From positions 1 through 38,863 of the forward strand of contig JANYCC010000284.1 of NCBI GenBank assembly GCA_025360495.1: DNA of 38,863 nt. The letters run 5' to 3'. The notes beneath the pieces were generated by a model. It was not told where the DNA came from. It saw nothing but the letters and a program-made list of their open reading frames with translations, and did no database searches. Position 1 is the stretch's first letter. Each line of letters opens with the position of its first letter. The DNA comes from Verrucomicrobiota bacterium. Lineage in GTDB: Bacteria; Verrucomicrobiota; Verrucomicrobiia; Limisphaerales; UBA9464. This document shows positions 1 through 7,250 of this stretch, piece after piece. The translations under genes and the position numbers were made by a program.

Positions 1-1584
1 CGCGAGATCGCCATCGTAGCCATCGCCCGCATCCGTGGCCGCCAGGCTGATGCGTCGCGTGCCGGCCGCGAGTGGAACATCGAAACGCCAGGGGCCCTCC
101 GAGATCCGCATCACCGGGCTTTCGGCCGCGAGACGGCCGTCGAGGAATACCCGGAACACCACGCTCGGGTGCATCGCGCGATTGCTCCCTTGGTTCACAT
201 CGAGCAGGTGTTCATCGACTCCGGCCAGGCCGACGAAGCGTTCCCACGTGGGCTCCAGATCGTACACCAGTTGGTTGGGCGCATGGACGCCGATGCCTTG
301 GGCATGCTCCACCCCCCGCAGGCGGAGGGTCTTCCCCTCGTTGGATCGGTTGGTCTGGGGCGGGTTCACACCGGGCGACCAACGGTGGTCATTGAACGCG
401 GGTGAATGGCCCTGTCCCACGGTGCGCCACGGTTTCAATTCCGCCAGATACACGTCGGGAAGGGGCGGAGTCTCCGGAAGCCGGGCTGCGAACGATTCCG
501 AAACCAGGGTGATCCGCCGGGCCCCTTGGAAAGCGGCCGCGCGCAAACGGAACCCGTTGGTGAAGGTCATCGGGCCGGTGAACGCCGCCGTCGAAGGCCC
601 CGGATCCGTCCCGTCCAATGTATAATGGATCACGGCATCGGACGGGCCCGGTTGGGTGAGGGTCACCACCAGACGTTCCTCAAACAGGTGCGGTCGCCGG
701 GTCGTCCCCCAAGGTGCGTGGCGGACCAGGTCGACCGGTCCGTCATCGGGCCAGCGGCCATTGCGCCGGAGGGTTGCCGCAAAGTCGACCGTGGCGGCGA
801 GGTGTTTCTCGAAATGGGCCACCACTTTGGCGGTGAAATCATCCGGGGTTTCCACGCCGGGTTCATAGCGACCGTGGGCATCGGTCAGGTCCCGGGCGAG
901 AAAGCACTTCATGCCGGCGCGCGTCATGGCCCGGAGTCCGACGCTCTTGCCCAACAGGCAAACCTGCGTGTGAACCCCCATATAAACCAAGTGCGTGATC
1001 CCGCGCTGACGGCAGACGGCATAAAGGCGGCCCGGATCGTTGGGCATGAGATCTTCCGGCCCGATCACCAAATCCGGGTGCATGCCGTCCCAGCCGTAAT
1101 TCACCCGGCAACGTTCGCGTCCGCAGGTGCAACCACCGCCATCGGGAGCCGGCGGGCATTGCGGGTCGGCGAGGTCGGGAAGGTCCATGGGTTCGGTGGC
1201 GATCATCCGTTCCACCATCGGGGTGCCGACATAATTATCCGCCACATCGGTCGGGCAGAGGAAGACGGTCATCCCGAGTTCGCGGGCGGCGGCGAGGCAT
1301 CGGTTGAGGCGGGGGACCAGGGCACCGACGCGTTGGGTGGAGGTCTTGCACCAATGCCAGTTCCACAGGTCGACCACGACGATCGCCACCTGGCGGGGAT
1401 CGACCGTTTCCTGGGACGGTTGAACGGCCCCGGTGACGGGATCGCGGCGTTGGAGCTCGAAGACGAAGGGGTCCTGCGCGAGGGATGGGACGGCGGCCAG
1501 CCAACTGGCGAACAACAAAGTCCAGAGCGTGGCGAGCCCGCGGATTTGGGTCCGGAAATGGGAGTGATCGCGGAGCAGGATCAT
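1..1584 (-). CDS. Exported isochorismatase-like cysteine hydrolase with C-terminal CHB_HEX_C-like and NPCBM domains (partial, runs off left edge)
   Basis: Open minus frame from ATG at 1584 to window edge, not in the ORF track because it has no stop in the window. Reads MILLRDHSHFRTQIRGLATLWTLLFASWLAAVPSLAQ (signal peptide), then VAIVVVDLWNWHWCKTSTQRV...ITHLVYMGVHTQVCLLGKSVGLRAM (isochorismatase fold with Cys), then AVIHYTLDGTDPGPSTAAFTGPMTFTNGFRLRAAAF (CHB_HEX-like), then GKTLRLRGVEHAQGIGVHAPNQLVYDLEP...RRISLAATDAGDGYDGDLA (NPCBM). Confidence 0.8.
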   Translation of the reverse strand, partial: MILLRDHSHFRTQIRGLATLWTLLFASWLAAVPSLAQDPFVFELQRRDPVTGAVQPSQETVDPRQVAIVVVDLWNWHWCKTSTQRVGALVPRLNRCLAAARELGMTVFLCPTDVADNYVGTPMVERMIATEPMDLPDLADPQCPPAPDGGGCTCGRERCRVNYGWDGMHPDLVIGPEDLMPNDPGRLYAVCRQRGITHLVYMGVHTQVCLLGKSVGLRAMTRAGMKCFLARDLTDAHGRYEPGVETPDDFTAKVVAHFEKHLAATVDFAATLRRNGRWPDDGPVDLVRHAPWGTTRRPHLFEERLVVTLTQPGPSDAVIHYTLDGTDPGPSTAAFTGPMTFTNGFRLRAAAFQGARRITLVSESFAARLPETPPLPDVYLAELKPWRTVGQGHSPAFNDHRWSPGVNPPQTNRSNEGKTLRLRGVEHAQGIGVHAPNQLVYDLEPTWERFVGLAGVDEHLLDVNQGSNRAMHPSVVFRVFLDGRLAAESPVMRISEGPWRFDVPLAAGTRRISLAATDAGDGYDGDLA

Positions 1585-1640
1585 GGTGTCTTTGATGAAA
1601 TCCTCGCGCGGCCCGCGGGGCAACGACGGACTCGCCGGCG

Positions 1641-2285
1641 TTATTCGTCGTGGCGTCGAAAGATCGGGAGCGACAATTTCCAGCGGATGGCGGCGAGTCG
1701 GAGGATCAGGATGGCCGCACTGCCCGTGGCCCCGGCCCGGGCGTCGTCCCAACCGCGGCTGCGCAACCAGGTGAACAGCAGGGCGCCCACGGTGGCGGCA
1801 GTGGCGTAGAGGTAGATTTCGCGCCGAAAAACCAACGGAATCTCGCCGGTGAGGGCATCGCGCATCGCCCCGCCAGCCACGCCCGTGACGACCCCCATGG
1901 TGACGACGATGAGCGGTGCGATGGGTTGACCGAGGGCGGTGGCCGCGACCAGGGCCTTGCGGGCGCCAATGATGGTGAACAGGGCCAGGCCCGCGGCGTC
2001 GGCGATCTGGAGGACCTTGGCCGGGAAGGGGAATTGGCGGGCGGCGAAAAACGTGAACACGGCGGTCCCCAACGCGGCATACAGGTAGTTCGGATCGCGG
2101 ATCCAGAAAACGGGCGTCTCTCCCAGCATGAGGTCCCGTAAGGTGCCGCCGCCGAAGGCCGTGACCACCGCCAGCACCATGACCCCGAAGAGATCCACCT
2201 TCTTCCCGGCGGCCGCCAGCACGCCCGACACGGCACAACCGGCGACGGCGACCAGTTCAATCCAGTAGATCATCGGCCACGTCAT
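1641..2285 (-). CDS. Trimeric intracellular cation channel (TRIC/UPF0126, YadS-like) membrane protein
   Basis: 214 aa, multiple TM segments, with GGGTLRDLMLGETPVFWIRDPNYLYAA and GVVTGVAGGAMRDALTGEIPLVFRREIYLYATAA, the duplicated UPF0126 signature. Confidence 0.9.
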   Translation of the reverse strand: MTWPMIYWIELVAVAGCAVSGVLAAAGKKVDLFGVMVLAVVTAFGGGTLRDLMLGETPVFWIRDPNYLYAALGTAVFTFFAARQFPFPAKVLQIADAAGLALFTIIGARKALVAATALGQPIAPLIVVTMGVVTGVAGGAMRDALTGEIPLVFRREIYLYATAATVGALLFTWLRSRGWDDARAGATGSAAILILRLAAIRWKLSLPIFRRHDE

Positions 2286-2309
2286 TCTGGCGGGGGTGGC
2301 CGGGAATTG

Positions 2310-3035
2310 TCACGTGCCGGGGGAAGACCGGCCCCGGTTCAATTCGGACAATCGCCTCCGTTGCCGCCCGACTTCGTCGAAATTCGCCGGATGCAACCAG
2401 GTTTGAAAGGCCTCGCGCACGGCCGGCCAATCCTGGTCCGTGATGGCGTACCAAGCGGTGTCGCGATTGCGTCCCTTGACGACGGCCGCCTGGCGGAAGA
2501 TCCCCTCGAACGAGAAACCCAGGCGGAGGGCGGCAGCGCGGGACGGGCCATTGAGGGAATCGCATTTCCACTCGTATTGGCGATAGCCCAGCGCAAAGGC
2601 CCGTTCCATCATCAGGTACATCGCCTCGGTGGCGGCGGGAGTGCGCTGGAGCAGCGGGGAATAGGCGAGGTGACCGACTTCAATCGAGCCGTTCCGGGGA
2701 TCGATGCGCAGGTGACTGGCGACCCCGATCGCGCGATGGGTGGCCGGGTCGATGATTGCATGGAACAACGGGTCCGTGCCGTTGGCCATCGCTTCAATCC
2801 ACGTCCGGTAGGTGTCCCATGTGTCAAAGGGGCCATAGGGAAGGTAGGTCCACATCCGGCCTTCGGTGTCCAAGGTGTTGGCGGCGTAAAGGGGGGCGGC
2901 ATGGTGATGGGGTTCGAGAGGTTCCACACGGCAGAAGCGTCCCGGCATCGGGGTGCGAGGCGGCAAGTCGGCCGGTTTCCAGTCGGGAACGGGGCGGCCA
3001 AGCGGTGGTTCGGGCAGATTGGGTTCGCCGGGCAT
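2310..3035 (-). CDS. GNAT family N-acetyltransferase (RimJ/RimL-like)
   Basis: Reads MPGEPNLPEPPLGRPVPDWKPADLPPRT...GVASHLRIDPRNGSIEVGHLAYSPLLQRTPAATEAMYLMMERAF..YEWKCDSLNGPSRAAALRLGFSFEGIFR. The 43-aa ORF extension up to 3164 looks spurious and repeat-derived. Confidence 0.85.
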   Translation of the reverse strand: MPGEPNLPEPPLGRPVPDWKPADLPPRTPMPGRFCRVEPLEPHHHAAPLYAANTLDTEGRMWTYLPYGPFDTWDTYRTWIEAMANGTDPLFHAIIDPATHRAIGVASHLRIDPRNGSIEVGHLAYSPLLQRTPAATEAMYLMMERAFALGYRQYEWKCDSLNGPSRAAALRLGFSFEGIFRQAAVVKGRNRDTAWYAITDQDWPAVREAFQTWLHPANFDEVGRQRRRLSELNRGRSSPGT

Positions 3036-3246
3036 GGGGATGGGGTCGGAGATCGGATTTGGGAATTCGGAGATCGGGTAGGGGTTGAAAGTGCCAAATG
3101 GGGCGCAGGACGGGCCTTTTCTGGCTTCGGTGTCACCGTGGACCCGTCGGGGCACGGAGGTCACCTCCGGATTTCCGGAAAAATCCCTTGAGACCGGGCG
3201 GCGTGTTTGCGTTCATTCCGCCCCGCCTTTACGGGCGCACTTCAGT

Positions 3247-3334
3247 GGTAGGATGCCGGAGTGGTCAATCGGAGCAGACTGTAAATCTGCCGGGCTAACG
3301 CCCTCCGAAGGTTCGAATCCTTCTCCTACCACCA
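3247..3334 (+). tRNA. tRNA-Tyr (anticodon GTA), class II with long variable arm, CCA encoded
   Basis: Acceptor GGTAGGA pairs with TCCTACC; anticodon loop ACTGTAAATC; T-arm GGTTCGAATCC; ends ACCA. Confidence 0.93.
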
Positions 3335-3456
3335 TTTTCTTTCGGGTTTCGGGTTTCGGGGTTCTGGGCTTCTGACTTTCTGAGGCGCTGAGGTTCTGAG
3401 GTTCTGAGGTGCCGGCTGGATCGGTCGGGCTTGGGATTCCGCTGCAGCGGTCTGGG

Positions 3457-3529
3457 TGGGCGAGGAGGGATTCGAACCCCCGACCAACTGCGTGTAAGGC
3501 AGCTGCGCTAACCGCTGCGCCACTCGCCC
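3457..3529 (-). tRNA. tRNA-Val (anticodon TAC)
   Basis: Reverse complement GGGCGAGTGGCGCAGCGGTTAGCGCAGCTGCCTTACACGCAGTTGGTCGGGGGTTCGAATCCCTCCTCGCCCA; acceptor GGGCGAG/CTCGCCC, loop CTTACAC. Confidence 0.92.
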
Positions 3530-3633
3530 GTCCCAAACGTGACGGCGATGCTGTTCCCAATCGCGCCGGGGATGCAAACCGCATTTTCCGCCCGACGAAT
3601 GCAATCGGGAAAGAATCCCCGATCAAGCCCACC

Positions 3634-3728
3634 GTCCGGAGGGACCTGAATTCGGAGGGACGAGTTACACGAGTCCCCAATCTCCCCGGAGGGAAGTGGG
3701 ACTCTCGGAGCTCGCCCCTCCGAGGGCG
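3634..3728. repeat. Intergenic inverted-repeat element, family 1 (GGAGGGRCGAG...GAGTCCC)
   Basis: ttcggagggacgagttacacgagtccc and gggactctcggagctcgcccctccg form an imperfect inverted repeat; related copy at 10208-10319. Confidence 0.7.
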
Positions 3729-3779
3729 TGCCCCAGTTTGGAGTTTCCCGCCTTGGCGACGCGGCCATAGGATGCGCCC

Positions 3780-5975
3780 ATGCCTCCCCGGTTTCTGCCC
3801 CGTCCCGTGTGCATCCTCGCGATCGGGTTCTTCGCGGCCGTGCTGACCGAAGCCTTGGATGCCGCCGGTCCGAGGGTGTTGCCCGCCGGTCAAGTGCCCG
3901 CCGACCGACGACTGGAGCCGCTCAAGGATCTCGACGGCTATTTCCCGTTCGATCCGCCGACCTCGCGCGAAGCCTGGGCCCAACGCTCCCAACAGGTCCG
4001 CCAACGCATCCTCGTGTCGCAGGGTCTCTGGCCCATGCCCACCCGCACCCCGCTCAATCCGGTCGTTTGGGGCCGGATTGATCGCGGTGAATACACGGTG
4101 GAACGGGTCCATTTCGAAAGCCGCCCCGGATTCTTTGTCACCGGGAACCTCTACCGGCCCAAGAAGGTGAACGGCAAAGTCCCGGCCGTCCTGTTCGCCC
4201 ACGGTCATTGGACCAACGCCCGTTTGTCGGAATCGGGTGACGCCGAGTTGCGGCGCGAATTGGCGGACGGCGAGGAACGGTTTGAGGAGGGGGGCCGGAG
4301 CCGGTTCCAATCCTTGTGCGTCCAGGCGGCGCGGATGGGATGCGTCGTCTGGCAATGGGACATGCTGGGCAATGCGGATTCCCAACAGATCTCGATGGAA
4401 CTGGCCCACGGCTTCTCGAAGCAACGGCCGGAGATGAACACGGTCAGCGACTGGGGCCTGTACAGCCCGCAGGCCGAGGCGCACCTGCAGAGCGTGATGG
4501 GTCTGCAAACATGGAATTCGGTGCGGTCCCTCGATTTCCTGCTGACCCTGCCGGAGGTGGATCCGGAACGGATCGCGATCACCGGGGCCAGCGGTGGCGG
4601 CACCCAGACGATGCTGCTCGCGGCGATCGATCCCCGGGTGGCGTTGAGCTTCCCGGCGGTGATGGTGAGCACGGCGATGCAGGGCGGTTGCACGTGCGAG
4701 AATGCCAGCCTCCTGCGCGTGGGCACCGGCAATGTCGAATTCGCCGCCCTGTTCGCGCCCAAGCCGATGGGAATGACCTGCGCCAACGATTGGACCAAGG
4801 AGATGTCGGCGAAGGGTTTCCCCGAATTGAAACAGCTTTACACCCAGTTGGGGGCCCCGGACAACGTGATGCTCCGGCGGGGTGAGCATTTCCCCCATAA
4901 TTATAACGCGGTGTCCCGGTCGGCTTTTTATACGTGGCTCAACCACCATTTCCATCTCGGTGCCGTGGAACCGGTCATTGAAAGGGATTACCAGAGGGTC
5001 CCCCTCGCCGACCTGAGCGTGTGGGATGCCCAACACCCCGCCCCGAAGGCGGCCGACCCGGACTTTGAACGCCATCTGCTGGCCGGCCTTCATGCCGACT
5101 CGGAACAATTGCTGGCCAAGGCTTCGGCCGACGAGAAGACCTTCCGCGAAATCCAAGGCGCGGCTTGGAACATCCTGCTCGACGGCGGCCTGGCCGATGC
5201 CGGGGAGGTGACTTGGGAGATGAAGGACAAGGAGGATCAGGCCGGTTGGATCCGGATGGCGGGCCTGCTCCGCAACAGGACGTACCAGGAGGAATTGCCG
5301 GCCGTGTTCCTCTATCCGAAGAAATGGAATGGCCGGACGACCCTCTGGCTCACCGGTGAGGGCAAATCCGGGCTGTTCACCGCGGATGGATCGGTGCGTC
5401 CGGAGATCCGCACCTTGCTGGACGCCGGCACGACGGTCCTGGGAATGGATCTGCTCTATCAGGGTGAGTTCCTGGCGGAGGGCCTGTCGCTGCGGGAGAC
5501 CCCCAAGGTCAGGAATCCCCGGGAAGCCGCAGCCTATACCTTCGGCTATAATCACGCCGTCTTCGTGCACCGGGTCCACGACGTGTTATCCGCCGTGAAA
5601 TACATCCGCGGCCACGAGCGGAAATCCTCACGCATTGACGTCGTCGGCGTGGGGGGGGCGGGTCCGGTGGTGGCGGCGGCCCGGGCACAGGCGGGCGCCG
5701 GAATCGATCGGGCCGCGGTGGAGACCGGCGGGTTCCGGTTCGGCAAACTGCTCAGTTTCCGTGACCCGGACTTTCTGCCAGGCGGGGCGAAATATGGGGA
5801 TCTGCCGGCATTGCTGGCGCTCGGGGCACCGGGTTCGGCGTTGGTCTCGGACGAGGCATCGGCCCGGGATCTGCCGACGATGGAATATGCACGACTCGGA
5901 GTGAAAGAGCGTTTGCGGACCGCGAACGCGGGGGATTTCCGGGCGCAGGCGGCAGCGTATTCCGCGGAGCCGTGA
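3780..5975 (+). CDS. Exported alpha/beta hydrolase (acetylxylan esterase-like)
   Basis: 731 aa, N-terminal signal; VPAVLFAHGHW, nucleophile elbow ITGASGGGTQTMLLAAIDPRV, RRGEHFPHNYN. Confidence 0.8.
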   Translation: MPPRFLPRPVCILAIGFFAAVLTEALDAAGPRVLPAGQVPADRRLEPLKDLDGYFPFDPPTSREAWAQRSQQVRQRILVSQGLWPMPTRTPLNPVVWGRIDRGEYTVERVHFESRPGFFVTGNLYRPKKVNGKVPAVLFAHGHWTNARLSESGDAELRRELADGEERFEEGGRSRFQSLCVQAARMGCVVWQWDMLGNADSQQISMELAHGFSKQRPEMNTVSDWGLYSPQAEAHLQSVMGLQTWNSVRSLDFLLTLPEVDPERIAITGASGGGTQTMLLAAIDPRVALSFPAVMVSTAMQGGCTCENASLLRVGTGNVEFAALFAPKPMGMTCANDWTKEMSAKGFPELKQLYTQLGAPDNVMLRRGEHFPHNYNAVSRSAFYTWLNHHFHLGAVEPVIERDYQRVPLADLSVWDAQHPAPKAADPDFERHLLAGLHADSEQLLAKASADEKTFREIQGAAWNILLDGGLADAGEVTWEMKDKEDQAGWIRMAGLLRNRTYQEELPAVFLYPKKWNGRTTLWLTGEGKSGLFTADGSVRPEIRTLLDAGTTVLGMDLLYQGEFLAEGLSLRETPKVRNPREAAAYTFGYNHAVFVHRVHDVLSAVKYIRGHERKSSRIDVVGVGGAGPVVAAARAQAGAGIDRAAVETGGFRFGKLLSFRDPDFLPGGAKYGDLPALLALGAPGSALVSDEASARDLPTMEYARLGVKERLRTANAGDFRAQAAAYSAEP

Positions 5976-5984
5976 GATCGTCCA

Positions 5985-7250
5985 TCACACCGCCACCGTC
6001 CCGTTCACGGTGAAGTCGAAGATGTCGAAGTTCCGCTGATCACCGAGCGCACGGGCCGCGTAAGCAGGCTTGAGCGGTTCGCTGAGGAGGAACGGGACCA
6101 TCTCCTCATACCGGCCGCCATGCGAACGCAATGGGCCCGCCAACGCCTTCAGATCGTGGTATTCGGTCGTCCGACCAAGGACCACATCACGCCCGGAGCA
6201 CACCACGAAATCCCCCATGCGGTCCGCGGGCAGTTCCATCAGGCGCGCCGCGGTGTCGCGCTCCAACGCCTCCGTCACGCCCGGCAGTGACCGGACCCAC
6301 GCCAGCACGGCGGAAGCATCCGCGGTCGCGGGCACGTGGACCTGGGCGAACGAACCCAGCGCGCCATGGTGGGCCACGTACGGGTCGGTGATCGGGAGGA
6401 TCACGCGGAAACCGGGCCCGAACCGGGCCGTGAGCTCCGTCTCCAGATAGATCACATTGGGGGATCCATCCGCGCGTTGCTTGGAATTCATGCCGTGGTC
6501 CGCCGTGATCCCGACCACCGCTCCCAGTTCCAGCAACCGCCCAATCTCGGCATCGATGCCCGCATAAAATTCGACGGCTTCGGGGGCGTCGGGTCCGTGC
6601 TTATGCTGCATATAATCGGTGGTGCTGAGGTATAGAAAGTCGGCGCGACCGGCCGCCAGGAGCCGCACGCCCGCCCGGAGGACATAGAGTGAGGCCTCGC
6701 CGCTATAAATGGGCGGGGTGGGTCCGACGAGTTCCTCGACCCCCTCGATGCCGTGGGTGGGGAGGCAGGCCTGTCCGGCCCTCTCGGTGGAGAACGCGAT
6801 GCCGCCCAATTCGAGAAGGCCGGACGCGAAGATATCGCGGAGCTTCTCCTTGGCGGTGACGACGGCGACCTTCCGGCCGGCGGCGGCGGCGGCCGGGAAA
6901 AGGGTGGGACACCGGAGGAAACGGGAGGAATTCATCATGACCTCCTGCCCGGCGGCGGTGTCATAGAAGAAGTTGCCGCCGATGCCGTGGACGCTGGGCG
7001 GCATGCCCGTGACAATCGCGCTGTTGTTGACGTTGGTGAAGGTCGGCATCGCCGCACGCGCGAGCCCACGGTGACCCTGCAGGCTCAGGCGCAACAGGTG
7101 CGGCATGCGTCCGCGGGCAAGGGCTGAATCGAGATAATCGTCCGCCGATCCGTCGAGACAGATCACCACGATCGGGCGGGCGGGCGGTTGATAATTGCGA
7201 CCGTTGGCCGTGAAGGGATGGATGGCGGGACGGGGCTGGGTGGGGGTCAC
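5985..7250 (-). CDS. phnA: Phosphonoacetate hydrolase (alkaline-phosphatase superfamily, PhnA-type)
   Basis: PIVVICLDGSADDYLDSALARGRMPHLLRL...MPTFTNVNNSAIVTGMPPSVHGIGGNFFYDTAAGQEVMMNSSRFLR...VVGITADHGMNSKQRADGSPNVIYLE. GTG start at 7250 overlaps the upstream stop (GTGA); the 464-aa track ORF extends further upstream. Confidence 0.83.
   Translation of the reverse strand: MTPTQPRPAIHPFTANGRNYQPPARPIVVICLDGSADDYLDSALARGRMPHLLRLSLQGHRGLARAAMPTFTNVNNSAIVTGMPPSVHGIGGNFFYDTAAGQEVMMNSSRFLRCPTLFPAAAAAGRKVAVVTAKEKLRDIFASGLLELGGIAFSTERAGQACLPTHGIEGVEELVGPTPPIYSGEASLYVLRAGVRLLAAGRADFLYLSTTDYMQHKHGPDAPEAVEFYAGIDAEIGRLLELGAVVGITADHGMNSKQRADGSPNVIYLETELTARFGPGFRVILPITDPYVAHHGALGSFAQVHVPATADASAVLAWVRSLPGVTEALERDTAARLMELPADRMGDFVVCSGRDVVLGRTTEYHDLKALAGPLRSHGGRYEEMVPFLLSEPLKPAYAARALGDQRNFDIFDFTVNGTVAV

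Noticed and set aside
406-1809. 467-aa plus-strand ORF
   Set aside because: Antisense shadow of the isochorismatase-like gene and TRIC gene in high-GC DNA; no recognisable motifs, no plausible start context.
3213-5579. 788-aa minus-strand ORF
   Set aside because: Antisense to the well-supported alpha/beta hydrolase (3780-5975) and runs through both tRNAs.
5973-5990. Search for a terminator between the convergent hydrolase and PhnA-like genes
   Set aside because: Stop codons are only about 10 bp apart and no hairpin with a T-tract is visible.
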